Positions 18,093 to 27,371 of a stretch of DNA of 64,000 nt are shown piece by piece (position 1 is the first letter of the stretch; every line of letters starts with the position of its first letter). Below the pieces are notes generated by a model that saw only the letters and a list, made by a program, of their open reading frames with translations, was not told where the DNA came from and did no database searches. The translations under genes and the position numbers were made by a program. The stretch comes from Rosistilla oblonga. Lineage in GTDB: Bacteria; Planctomycetota; Planctomycetia; Pirellulales; Pirellulaceae. The stretch lies in assembly GCF_007751715.1 (NCBI RefSeq), contig NZ_CP036292.1, forward strand, positions 5,711,339 through 5,775,338, given 5' to 3'.

Positions 18093-18357
18093 ACCGGGTG
18101 GCGCCGACGGATTGGCGCTGCTTGGTCGACGCACCGGAATCGCACCGATGAGCGCAGTGTGGATCCTGCCCAGCGGCTGCGCGCGACCGGCAAATCCGGC
18201 GTAACCGGACTAGCTTCCCGAGAGATAACCTTTTCCATTCTGCTGGGGAACCCCTCAAGACGGTTGCTGGTTTTCCGCAGCTGTTTATCCTTTACAGTGA
18301 ACAGTTTGAATTGTTTCACTGCGCAAGCCCGCCGATCAACGCGGGCACGGACGATCC
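18093..18357. other. Intergenic region upstream of the membrane protein/MutS pair
   Basis: 265 bases; nothing firmly identified. The stretch between 18290 and 18357 probably holds the translation start region. Confidence 0.4.
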
Positions 18358-19785
18358 ATGAGCCAAATTCTATTCCACTATCAGCGCCCCGACCCAGTTA
18401 CCTGGGTCTACCTGTCGTCGCTGCTGATCATTGGTCTATTTTTTGTTTTCTATCGGATCTGGAGCCTGCGGAACGTCGACATCCTGTTGCTGTTGCTGCT
18501 ATCCCCTGGATTGCTGATGGTGCACGAGGGCCGACAGCTGCGAGTGGCGGGGGAGACGATCGTTGAAGCGACGCATTCGTCCCAGCCTCCGATGCCGCCG
18601 GAGATCGCAGAACGGATCGAGGTGGCGACCCCCGACGAATTGTTGGGGATGGCCGACGCAGCCACCCAAACACAGCCTCCCGAAGTTCTGGTGGCGGGAG
18701 TGAACGTGGCCGATGTCGAGCGGTGGGGCTTTATCTGGCTGCTGGGCGTCGCCGGGCTGATCTGCATCCGGATGATCCTCGACCCGATCCTGGTCCGGCG
18801 TCCGCTGCTGGATCCCAACCTGTCGACCGGCGGGCTGTCGTTTATTGGGATCGCGATGTTCATCTTTTTGATGGCCAACGTGATCACCAGCACCGCCGAA
18901 ATCCAAGCGGCTCAGGGGCCCAAGCCGGGGCCGGGCTACCCGCTGGTCAATCGCTTGCCCGCGATTGCGACCACTCCCGACGCCGAAAACGCGGGCGTTG
19001 CCGAACCGGTTCGCTACGCCGGCGTGGCGCGAGCGTTGGCGATCGCATCGCAGCTGGCTGTCGCCCTAGGAGTCGTCTTTATCGGGCAGTTCCACTTTAA
19101 GAACATTCGCGCCGGAGTCGGTGCTGCGGCGCTTTACCTGCTGCTGCCCTATACCGCGCAGACGACAGGCCGAGTCGACCACGTGCTCCCCGCGGCGCTG
19201 CTGATCTGGGCCGTCTTCTGCTACCGCCGTCCGATCCTTTCGGGGATCTTCATCGGGCTGGCGGCTGGACTTGTCTATTACCCGCTATTCCTGCTGCCGC
19301 TGTGGATCAGTTTCTACTGGCAGCGCGGGCTGCGGCGATTCCTGTATGGCATGGGACTGACCGTCGCTGTCCTGGCGGCGCTGTTGTTCCTGGGCGAACG
19401 CGATCTGATCCTCGATCGCGTGCAACAGATGTTTGGCCTTTGGTTGCCCGTCACCAAGGGACTCGCGGGGATCTGGGGCTTGGGCTGGAATCCGATCTGG
19501 CGGCTGCCGATCCTGGTTGCCTTTGGCGTGCTGAGCGGCTTTTTCGCGTTTTGGCCTGGGCAAAAGAACCTCGGCACCTTGATGAGCTGTTCTGCGGCGG
19601 TGATGGCAGCGGCTCAGTTCTGGCACGGTTACGGGGGTGGGCTGTACGTTGCTTGGTATCTTCCACTAATGTTGTTGACTGTTTTTCGCCCCAACTTGGA
19701 AGATCGCATCGCGCTGAAAGTGATTGGCAATGGACGTAAACGTATCGGAAACCACGAGCTCGCCGCAGACAGCGAAGCCGCTTGA
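18358..19785 (+). CDS. Polytopic membrane protein of unknown function
   Basis: 475 residues with about ten to twelve predicted transmembrane segments; a soluble loop (residues about 60-120) follows the first two. A distal segment (RVDHVLPAALLIWAVFCYRR, then GIFIGLAAGLVYYPLFLLPL) has the look of a GT-C glycosyltransferase-like membrane fold, but no DxD or ExD motif is obvious, so I leave the function open. The gene ends 56 bases inside the next gene, a membrane MutS-type ATPase, which suggests joint translation and a shared membrane role. Confidence 0.75.
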   Translation: MSQILFHYQRPDPVTWVYLSSLLIIGLFFVFYRIWSLRNVDILLLLLLSPGLLMVHEGRQLRVAGETIVEATHSSQPPMPPEIAERIEVATPDELLGMADAATQTQPPEVLVAGVNVADVERWGFIWLLGVAGLICIRMILDPILVRRPLLDPNLSTGGLSFIGIAMFIFLMANVITSTAEIQAAQGPKPGPGYPLVNRLPAIATTPDAENAGVAEPVRYAGVARALAIASQLAVALGVVFIGQFHFKNIRAGVGAAALYLLLPYTAQTTGRVDHVLPAALLIWAVFCYRRPILSGIFIGLAAGLVYYPLFLLPLWISFYWQRGLRRFLYGMGLTVAVLAALLFLGERDLILDRVQQMFGLWLPVTKGLAGIWGLGWNPIWRLPILVAFGVLSGFFAFWPGQKNLGTLMSCSAAVMAAAQFWHGYGGGLYVAWYLPLMLLTVFRPNLEDRIALKVIGNGRKRIGNHELAADSEAA

Positions 19786-21682
19786 CCCGCCAACCGCCAG
19801 CGAACCTGGCAGCGCTCGACAGCGTTATGTTCAGCGATTGGAAGAGCTAGCCGGTGAGGTGACCGCCTTTGAATCGCGGAATCGCCAACTGAATATCATC
19901 CGCGGGCTGCTCTTTTTTGGCGGCCTGATCCTGCTGATCGTCGGCTACGCCGCCGCTCAGGGATCCTTGCTGCTGGTCGTCCCCGGCTGGATCCTGATGG
20001 CCTGCTTCATGGTCGTGATCACGTGGCACGAATACGTTCGCGATTCGATGACCGCGATCCGCCGCCGTCGCTCGCTGTACCGACAACTGCTCGCCCGGCT
20101 CGACCGCCGCTGGTCGGAACTTCCCGTATTCGAGCTGCCCGACGACGTGCCGTGGATCGACCGCAATGGCCGTGCGGTCGCGAAAGACCTCGATCTGTTT
20201 GGCGTCGGATCGCTGTATCAACTCGTTTCGCTGGCCGGAACCCAGCCGGGCAAACTGACTCTCGCCCAATGGCTGTGCGGCCCGGCGATCCCCGAACAAG
20301 CTGCCGCGAGGAACCTCGCCGCTCGCAAACTCGCCAGCTTTCACCAGCAGCGGGAAACCTTTTATGCTCGCGCCCGCGACGTCGCCGGCCAGACCGCATC
20401 GCCTGAGAATTTTGAAAGCTGGGCCGTCGCACCGGCTTGGCTGGCCGGACCGCGAAGCTGGATGTTGCCGTTAGCGCGAGCGATCGCGATCACGCCGTTT
20501 ATCGTCTGGCCGCTGTGCGCGATCGGACTGATCTCGATCTCCGTCGCCGCAGCGATCCAACTGGTGGCGATTGCGATTGCGATCGTCGTGACCGTCGGCT
20601 TCCTTGGGCCGGTCCACGAGATCTTCAAGTCGGTGGCGACGCGCCGCGCCGAAGTCGAAAACTACATCAATCTGTTCGAAGCTGCCGACTGGATTCCCGA
20701 AGAGATCGAGATGCTTGGCCCGGTCCGCCAGCGGATTCTCGATCCTCAATCGGGAGCGATCGCGGGGCTTCGCGCGATGGGCGGCTTGTCGATGATGACC
20801 GGATTGCGACACGCCCCGATGCTGTTCCTGCCCTACGTTCTGCTGCAATTGATCGGGCTGTGGGACGTCCATGTACTGGCGTTGATGGAGCGCTGGAAAG
20901 CTCGCTACGGCAGCGATGTGCCGGGCTGGTTCGACGCCCTGGGACAAATCGAAGCGATCCTCTCGCTGGCGGCGCTGGCCGACGAATATCCGCAGTGGGC
21001 CGCGCCAACTTGGAACCAGGCAGGGCCCGAGGGGAAGGTAGCCGCACGCAGCCTTGGCCATCCGCTGTTAAAAGACTCCGACCGCGTGGTCAACGATGCG
21101 GGGCTGGGGCCTGCCGGCACGCTGCTGCTGGTGACCGGATCGAACATGTCGGGCAAAAGCACGCTGCTGCGATCGTTGGGGCTGAACATCAAACTGGCCG
21201 GCGCGGGATCGGTCGTCTGCGCCGAGCAATTCGAACTGCCAGCCTGCGAAGTCGCAACCAGCATCCGCGTCGACGATTCGCTCCGCGAAGGCGTTTCGTT
21301 TTACATGGCCGAACTGAAACGGCTGCGCGAAGTCGTCGATCATGCAGAGCGATTGCACGCGTCGAAAGATCGGATGTTGGTCTATCTGTTGGACGAAATC
21401 TTGCAGGGGACCAACAGCCGCGAGCGGCAGATCGCCGTCTCGACCGTGCTGGATCACTTGGTCCACATGCAAGCGATCGGAGCGATCAGCACGCACGATC
21501 TCGAATTGGCTGACGATCCGGCGATGCAATCGGTCGCCACGATCGTCCATTTCCGCGAGCACATCGAAACCGACAAGTCGGGGCAGGAAACGATGACGTT
21601 CGATTACAAGATGCGCAGCGGCGTCACCCCGACGACCAACGCGATCCGGCTGCTGGAAATGGTCGGACTGGGCAAACGGTAA
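19730..21682 (+). CDS. Membrane-anchored MutS-family ATPase
   Basis: 650 residues. Two pairs of hydrophobic helices (about 55-105 and 243-290) precede a MutS-like lever region and a full C-terminal MutS ATPase: Walker A VTGSNMSGKSTLLRSLG (about 467), the SFYMAELKR segment, Walker B VYLLDEILQGTNSRER, and the STHDLELAD signature. The mismatch-binding domain I with its Phe-x-Glu is absent, so canonical mismatch repair is unlikely. Possible roles are DNA-structure binding at the membrane or a DNA-free ABC-type ATPase. The ATG at 19730 is preferred over TTG at 19724. It overlaps the preceding membrane gene. Confidence 0.85.
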   Translation: MDVNVSETTSSPQTAKPLDPPTASEPGSARQRYVQRLEELAGEVTAFESRNRQLNIIRGLLFFGGLILLIVGYAAAQGSLLLVVPGWILMACFMVVITWHEYVRDSMTAIRRRRSLYRQLLARLDRRWSELPVFELPDDVPWIDRNGRAVAKDLDLFGVGSLYQLVSLAGTQPGKLTLAQWLCGPAIPEQAAARNLAARKLASFHQQRETFYARARDVAGQTASPENFESWAVAPAWLAGPRSWMLPLARAIAITPFIVWPLCAIGLISISVAAAIQLVAIAIAIVVTVGFLGPVHEIFKSVATRRAEVENYINLFEAADWIPEEIEMLGPVRQRILDPQSGAIAGLRAMGGLSMMTGLRHAPMLFLPYVLLQLIGLWDVHVLALMERWKARYGSDVPGWFDALGQIEAILSLAALADEYPQWAAPTWNQAGPEGKVAARSLGHPLLKDSDRVVNDAGLGPAGTLLLVTGSNMSGKSTLLRSLGLNIKLAGAGSVVCAEQFELPACEVATSIRVDDSLREGVSFYMAELKRLREVVDHAERLHASKDRMLVYLLDEILQGTNSRERQIAVSTVLDHLVHMQAIGAISTHDLELADDPAMQSVATIVHFREHIETDKSGQETMTFDYKMRSGVTPTTNAIRLLEMVGLGKR

Positions 21683-21806
21683 CCGCCCACCGCCGCTCGC
21701 TTCTCGCACCGCCGCGAAACTGGACATTTGGGCAATTCAATCGTCGCGATTGCACCAAGAGTCAGCCGCAGCCTGCGTTTCCCTGCAAAAACCGCTCTCA
21801 AAAAAT

Positions 21807-21836
21807 TGACGCCTTGTCATTTTTGACGCCGCGTCA
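21807..21836 (+). promoter_or_regulatory. Tandem palindromic operator upstream of the TetR gene
   Basis: Two 13-bp inverted repeats, TGACGCCTTGTCA (21807-21819) and TGACGCCGCGTCA (21824-21836), are spaced 17 bp centre to centre, and a half-site TGAGTCA (21843-21849) touches the start codon. The second is a perfect TGACG-N3-CGTCA palindrome. It lies 13-42 bases before the TetR start, as expected for autoregulation and control of the efflux operon. Confidence 0.7.
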
Positions 21837-21848
21837 TATTTTTGAGTC

Positions 21849-22586
21849 ATGCAAAGCCTGACTCCTAAACAGCAACAGATTCGCCAGCGGGAATCGCGAA
21901 TCCTCGATCTCGCTCGTCCGATGATCGCCAGCGGCGGCATCTCGGTCCTCAGCATGGACGCCATCGCGGCGGAGCTGAAGACCGCCAAAGGAACCGTCTA
22001 CAACCACTTCCCGAACAAGGAAGAGATCGTCCTGGCGCTGGCGATCCAAGCGGTCGAGTGCCGGTTGAGCCTGTTCAATCGCGCCGCAAGCCTCGACGGT
22101 TCCCCTCGCCAACGCGTCGCGGCGATCGGGATCGCATGTGAACTGTTCGTCGATCGCTTCAACGAACTGTTTCGCATCGAACAGATCATCCGCCACGATG
22201 CGGTCTGGGATAAGACATCGCCGAAACGGCAGGCGCTGCTGCGGGATTGCGAGTCGCGGTGCATGCACACCGTCGCCACGGTCGTTCGCGATGCGATGGC
22301 CTGCGGCGATCTGCAAACCCAGCAGACGCACGCTGTCGAAGACATCGTGTTTGGATTGTGGTCGCTTGTCTACGGCGGCCTGATGTTGGAACTGACAAGC
22401 CCATCGCTTGCCGATCTGGGGATCGAAAACGCTCGCCGCGCGATCCGCCGCAACTGCAACGGCCTGCTGGACGGCCTGCTGTGGCAGCCGCTACACGATC
22501 CGAAATCGTACGAGCGATGGATCAAGAAGGTGCGAACGAATCTGAACCAGTGGTTGGACAAAGAACACAAACTGGGTGAATCATGA
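21849..22586 (+). CDS. TetR-family transcriptional regulator
   Basis: 245 residues. The N-terminal HTH is typical (ILDLARPMIASGGISVLSMD, then IAAELKTAKGTVYNHFPNKE), followed by an all-helical ligand domain. It most likely represses the adaptor and RND genes that follow; the adaptor ATG overlaps its TGA (ATGA). Two palindromes just upstream of the start fit self-repression. There is almost no ribosome-binding site, because the operator half-site abuts the ATG, so translation may be weak. Confidence 0.9.
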   Translation: MQSLTPKQQQIRQRESRILDLARPMIASGGISVLSMDAIAAELKTAKGTVYNHFPNKEEIVLALAIQAVECRLSLFNRAASLDGSPRQRVAAIGIACELFVDRFNELFRIEQIIRHDAVWDKTSPKRQALLRDCESRCMHTVATVVRDAMACGDLQTQQTHAVEDIVFGLWSLVYGGLMLELTSPSLADLGIENARRAIRRNCNGLLDGLLWQPLHDPKSYERWIKKVRTNLNQWLDKEHKLGES

Positions 22587-23950
22587 CCTCCGCACGAACC
22601 AGGTCGATGACGATGCTGGCGGCCATTCCGGTCGCCGGTTTGGCGATTTTCTTCGCCGCCAACAACTGGACCGGCGCGTCGCAAGGTCCTCCCGACGCGG
22701 CGGCAATCATCGCCTCGAGCGCCGGATCGCGGCCGCTGCCAGTAACCACACTTCAACTGGGGCAACTCGCCGCCCCGCCGCGGATCGACGATTACCGCGG
22801 CACGATTCAAGCGAGTAAAGAGGCCGACCTCGCGTTCCGACGCAGCGGCCGCGTCCTGTCGATCGCAGTCGAAGAGGGGGACATCGTCCGCCGCGGCCAA
22901 ACGCTGGCTCAATTGGAAGTCGACGACCTCGACGCGATCGTCGAAGCGACCCAGGCGCGGATCGCCGAGGCCGAAGCGATGTTGGCCGAATTGGAAGCGG
23001 GGCCGCGAAAGCAAACGATCGCGGCGGCTGCGGCGGAGGTGAGCCGGTTGTCCGCAGCGGTCGAGCTGGCGCAGATCACAAGCGCTCGCGAACTGGAACT
23101 GCAGCGTTCGAACTCCTCCAGCATCCAGTCCTATGACAACGCGAGATTCCAGGCGGCGCAGCAGGAGTCGGCGTTGGAAGCGGCGGATCAACAACTGAAA
23201 GAGCTGCAAGCGGGCACGCGGCCGGAACAACTGGCCGCCCAGCGCGCTCGCGTGGCGATGCTACATGCGGAACTGAAGGGCTACCAAGTCGATCTCCGCG
23301 ACGGCGGCATCGTCGCTCCGTTTGATGGCGTCGTCGGCCGGCGGTTCCTCGACGAAGGAACGATCGCCAGCCCCGATCGCATCGTTCTACGAGTGATTCA
23401 GACCGATCCGCTGGAAGCTAGATTTGGAGTCTCTCCCGAGGACGCACGAACACTTTCACCGGGGCAAGAGGTGGCGGTCACCGTCGGACCAACAACGATC
23501 CAGGCGATCATCGGCCGGATCGAACCGGAGCTCGATCGCAGCACGCGAACCCAAGCGGTGCTTGTCACGATCCCGCGCGAACAACAACGTCCCGATGGCA
23601 GTTATGCCGACGGGATCGTTCCTGGACGGACGGCCAGCCTTTCGCTAGGCGTCGCGCGGACCAGCGACAGCGATTCCTACTGGGTGCCGATCACATCGCT
23701 GGCTCGATCGACTCGCGGACTGTGGTCGCTGATGTTGGTTGTCGAAGACAGCCCGGGACACTTTGCCGTTCAACGCCGCGATGTTCAGGTTCTCGAAACC
23801 GATACGCGGCTAGCACGCATCTGCGGCGGCATGATCGCAGCGGGAGACCATGTGGTCGCGGCGGGACTGCATCGCTTAACGCCCGGCATGGCGGTCGCTC
23901 CCGTCGACAGGAAGACCCCTCACATCGTCGAAACGTTGTCGTTGAACTAG
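22583..23950 (+). CDS. RND efflux periplasmic adaptor (HlyD/MFP family)
   Basis: 455 residues. One N-terminal membrane anchor (residues about 10-27), then a barrel-sandwich/lipoyl half (DLAFRRSGRVLSIAVEEGDI, VRRGQTLAQL), a long coiled-coil hairpin rich in Ala/Glu/Gln (about 110-225), the second lipoyl half (GGIVAPFDGVVGRRFLDEG) and a beta-barrel domain. It bridges the RND pump to an outer-membrane channel. No TolC-like gene is seen in this window. It is coupled to tetR by ATGA overlap. Confidence 0.9.
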   Translation: MTSARTRSMTMLAAIPVAGLAIFFAANNWTGASQGPPDAAAIIASSAGSRPLPVTTLQLGQLAAPPRIDDYRGTIQASKEADLAFRRSGRVLSIAVEEGDIVRRGQTLAQLEVDDLDAIVEATQARIAEAEAMLAELEAGPRKQTIAAAAAEVSRLSAAVELAQITSARELELQRSNSSSIQSYDNARFQAAQQESALEAADQQLKELQAGTRPEQLAAQRARVAMLHAELKGYQVDLRDGGIVAPFDGVVGRRFLDEGTIASPDRIVLRVIQTDPLEARFGVSPEDARTLSPGQEVAVTVGPTTIQAIIGRIEPELDRSTRTQAVLVTIPREQQRPDGSYADGIVPGRTASLSLGVARTSDSDSYWVPITSLARSTRGLWSLMLVVEDSPGHFAVQRRDVQVLETDTRLARICGGMIAAGDHVVAAGLHRLTPGMAVAPVDRKTPHIVETLSLN

Positions 23951-23990
23951 CCCACACATGCGAGGCCCGCACCTTCACCGCACAAAACCT

Positions 23991-26900
23991 ATGAAGCAAA
24001 CGCCAACTCCCGACGCCTCGCAGTCGCAAGACCCCAGCGAAACCCAACGCCATGGTTGGACCAATCGCTTGGTCCACGATAAGCGTTCGTTGATCTTGAT
24101 CGTTGCGCTGGTGGCGGTTGCCGGTTTGTCGAGCGTGGCGATTCTGCCGCGGATGGAAGATCCGGTGCTGATCAAACGTGTCGCCTTGATCGTCACGCGG
24201 CTGCCCGGCGCCGACGCGTCGCGAGTCGAGGCGTTGGTGACCGAGAAGCTGGAAGATCGGCTGAGAGAAATCGAAGAGATCAAAGAGATGCGATCGCAGA
24301 GTCGGTCGGGAGTCTCGTCGATCTCGATCGAACTGCTGGATCAGGTGACCGAATCGGAGATCGTGTGGTCGAAGATTCGCAGCAAAATTGAAGACAGTTT
24401 GCCCGAACTGCCGGCCCAAGCGTCGCGGCCCGAGTTCGACGATCTTGAAGTCCGCGCGTACGCCCGGATCCTGTCGGTCGTCTGGGATCTCGACGCGCCC
24501 GTCGACTATGCCGTCTTGCGACGGAGTGCCAAACGTTTGCAGGACGCATTGCAAGGGATGCCGGGAACCGAATCGGTCGACCGCTTCGGCGATCCCGGCG
24601 AAGAGATCCTCGTGCAAGTCGATCCGCAGCGAGCCGCCGCACTGAACCTCTCCGCCGGCGATATCGCGGCGCAGCTGAAACACTTTGATGCGAAAGATGC
24701 CGCCGGGCAGATGCGTGGCGTGGGGCTGGACCTTTCGCTGGAGGTCGGCAACCAATTTGATGACCTCTCGGATGTCGGACGAGCCGACGTGCGGGCGGCT
24801 GACGGAAGGTTCGTTCGGCTGGATCAGATCGCCGACGTTTCGTTGGCCACACCGCAACCGATGCCTCGCGTCGGCTGGCACCGCGAGCGACCGGCGATCA
24901 CGCTGGGCGTGCTGATTCGCCCCGAGACGCGCATCGATTTGTGGTCGGTTGCGGCCGATCGAGTAGTCGACGACTTTGCCAGCGAACTGCCGACGGGGCT
25001 ATCGATCTGCCGAGTGATGGACCAGAGCGGATACGTCTCGGCGCGGCTCGAGAGTCTGCTGAGCAACTTGGCGATGGGAGGCATCGCGGTCTGTGCGGTG
25101 ATACTGTGTCTGATGGGCTGGCGAAGCGCGATCGTCGTCGCGTCGGCGCTGCCGCTGACGATGCTGACGGTGCTATTTGGAATGCACATTCTGAAGATCC
25201 CCGTCCACCAGATGTCGGTGACGGGACTGATCATCGCACTGGGGTTGTTGATCGACAACGCGATCGTTGTCGCCGACGAGATCCAAGTCGAAATGATGCA
25301 TGGGCTGAGCCCCAGCGATGCGGTCGCCAAGACGGTTCGCAAGCTGGCGATTCCGCTGCTTGGCAGCACGCTGACGACAGCCTTTGCGTTTGCACCGATC
25401 GTGTTGATGCCGGGTCCTGCGGGGGAATTTGTCGGTTCGATCGCGATCAGCGTGATCATGGCGATCTTCGCTTCGCTGTTCTATTCGCTGACCGTGATCT
25501 CCGCCTTTGCGGCCCTGTTCATCCGCGCTGACAATCCTAAATCGAAGCCGCACAGCGTGGCTCGCTTCTTGCAATCGGGCATCTCGCCAACGTGGTTGAT
25601 CGGCGGATACCGACGCCTGCTGACGCACTTGATCTCGCATCCACGCTGGGCGATCGGCATCGCGGTGATCTTGCCGGTGGCCGGTTTCAGCGTCGCACCG
25701 ACGCTGGCCGAACAGTTCTTCCCGCCGGCGGACCGCGATCAATTTCATATCGAAGTCGAACTGGCAACCGGCGTTTCGATCGACGACACGCAGCGCGTGG
25801 CCAAGTTGATCGATGAGACGTTGGCGGACGAAGCGATTGAGCAGATCGATTGGTACTTCGGCGAGAGCGCCCCGACCTTCTACTACAACGTGCTGGCGAA
25901 TCGCCGCGGGACGCCGAACTTTGGGCAAGCGATCATTCGCGTCTCCGAAGGGGTTTCGGTCAACGCGATGATTCGCCGGCTGCAGACCTCGCTGGACGAA
26001 AAGGTTCCCGAGGCGCGGGTCTTGGTCCGGCAACTGGAACAGGGACCGCCGTTTAACGCACCGGTGGAGGTGCGGATTTTCGGCCCCGACCTGCTGAAGC
26101 TGCGCGAACTGGGAGAACAGGTCCGCGCGGTCCTGGCGGGCGTGCCCGAGGTGACGCACACGATGAGCCTGTTGAGCGAGACGCTGCCCAAGGTGCGGTT
26201 GCAAGTCGATCCGCAATCGGCGGCGATCGCCGGACTGTCGCCGTCGCAAATCTCGGCTCAAGTGCAAACCAACTTCGACGGACAACTTGCCGGTTCGGTG
26301 ATCCAAGAGACCGAAGAACTGCCGGTTCGCGTGCGTGTCGAAGATCGGTCGCGGACCGAGATGTCGGGCGTCCGATCGATGGAACTGGCCGCGGTCGGTG
26401 AGGAGGGGGCGCGGATGCTGCCGTTGCGAGCTGTCGCCGATTGGTCGCTGGAACCGGAGACGGGAGTGATCGTGCGATTGGATCGCCGGCGAATGAACGA
26501 GGTCAGCGCATTCCTGACCGCTGGAACGCTGCCGGCCAGCGCGCTGGCGGAGTTCCAAAAACGATTTGAGGCGAGCGGATTTGTCCTGCCTCACGGATAC
26601 GAGTTGGCGTATGGCGGTGAAGCCTCGAAGCGAAACGATGCGGTTGGCAACCTGATGGCCAGCGTCGGCTTGCTGATGGTGATGATGGTCGCCACGCTTG
26701 TCCTTTCGTTTGGATCGTTCCGCCTGGCGGCGATCATCGGCTGCGTCGGCTTCCTATCGATCGGACTGGGACTGGGATCGCTGTGGCTGTTCGGGTTCCC
26801 GTTTGGCTTCATGGCGATCATCGGCACGATGGGGCTGATCGGAATCGCGATCAACGATTCGATCGTCGTCCTGGCGGCGTTGCAAGAAGAACATGGCAAA

Positions 26901-27209
26901 GAGCCGGTAGGAACCGAGCCGATCGTGGAGACGATTGTCAGCTGCAGCCGGCATGTGATCGCGACGACGCTGACGACTGTCGCCGGTTTCATGCCGCTGA
27001 TCTGGGCTGGCGGCGGGTTCTGGCCACCGCTGGCGGTTGCCATCGCCGGAGGCGTGATCGGCGCGACGCTGCTGGCGTTGGTCTTTGTCCCGTCGGCCTA
27101 CCGGATTGTCTACTGCGTCACCTGCAGTGCGGCCTCCCGCGCGGCGCAGCTGCCCGCAGCGGCGACCGACGGCGAGGCGGAAGCTATCGAACTCGCCGGC
27201 ATTCATTAG
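23991..27209 (+). CDS. RND-family efflux transporter (AcrB/HAE-like)
   Basis: 1072 residues with the RND plan: TM1 after LVHDKRSLILIV, a large periplasmic loop, TM2-6, a second loop, and TM8-12. The N-terminal LPRMEDPVLIKR motif and the TM4 sequence LGLLIDNAIVVADEI (Asp-Asn where many pumps have Asp-Asp) are characteristic of a broad planctomycete/proteobacterial subgroup. It exports small molecules using the proton gradient; substrate is unknown. The start is uncertain: ATG at 23958 would add 11 residues and neither has a clear Shine-Dalgarno. It forms an operon with tetR and the adaptor. Confidence 0.9.
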   Translation: MKQTPTPDASQSQDPSETQRHGWTNRLVHDKRSLILIVALVAVAGLSSVAILPRMEDPVLIKRVALIVTRLPGADASRVEALVTEKLEDRLREIEEIKEMRSQSRSGVSSISIELLDQVTESEIVWSKIRSKIEDSLPELPAQASRPEFDDLEVRAYARILSVVWDLDAPVDYAVLRRSAKRLQDALQGMPGTESVDRFGDPGEEILVQVDPQRAAALNLSAGDIAAQLKHFDAKDAAGQMRGVGLDLSLEVGNQFDDLSDVGRADVRAADGRFVRLDQIADVSLATPQPMPRVGWHRERPAITLGVLIRPETRIDLWSVAADRVVDDFASELPTGLSICRVMDQSGYVSARLESLLSNLAMGGIAVCAVILCLMGWRSAIVVASALPLTMLTVLFGMHILKIPVHQMSVTGLIIALGLLIDNAIVVADEIQVEMMHGLSPSDAVAKTVRKLAIPLLGSTLTTAFAFAPIVLMPGPAGEFVGSIAISVIMAIFASLFYSLTVISAFAALFIRADNPKSKPHSVARFLQSGISPTWLIGGYRRLLTHLISHPRWAIGIAVILPVAGFSVAPTLAEQFFPPADRDQFHIEVELATGVSIDDTQRVAKLIDETLADEAIEQIDWYFGESAPTFYYNVLANRRGTPNFGQAIIRVSEGVSVNAMIRRLQTSLDEKVPEARVLVRQLEQGPPFNAPVEVRIFGPDLLKLRELGEQVRAVLAGVPEVTHTMSLLSETLPKVRLQVDPQSAAIAGLSPSQISAQVQTNFDGQLAGSVIQETEELPVRVRVEDRSRTEMSGVRSMELAAVGEEGARMLPLRAVADWSLEPETGVIVRLDRRRMNEVSAFLTAGTLPASALAEFQKRFEASGFVLPHGYELAYGGEASKRNDAVGNLMASVGLLMVMMVATLVLSFGSFRLAAIIGCVGFLSIGLGLGSLWLFGFPFGFMAIIGTMGLIGIAINDSIVVLAALQEEHGKEPVGTEPIVETIVSCSRHVIATTLTTVAGFMPLIWAGGGFWPPLAVAIAGGVIGATLLALVFVPSAYRIVYCVTCSAASRAAQLPAAATDGEAEAIELAGIH

Positions 27210-27371
27210 CCCAGCGGCCAGCGATTCGCGGCACCGTCGCGCGGCGGTGCCACTGGCGAACATAGTGTGTGTGCTTGCTTCGTGTTGCGGTTTGTGGAAC
27301 CATTGTGGCTCGCGCCGCTCGCAGGGAGCGTCGCCTGCGCTCTTGGCCACACACAATCAGAATCATCCCGC

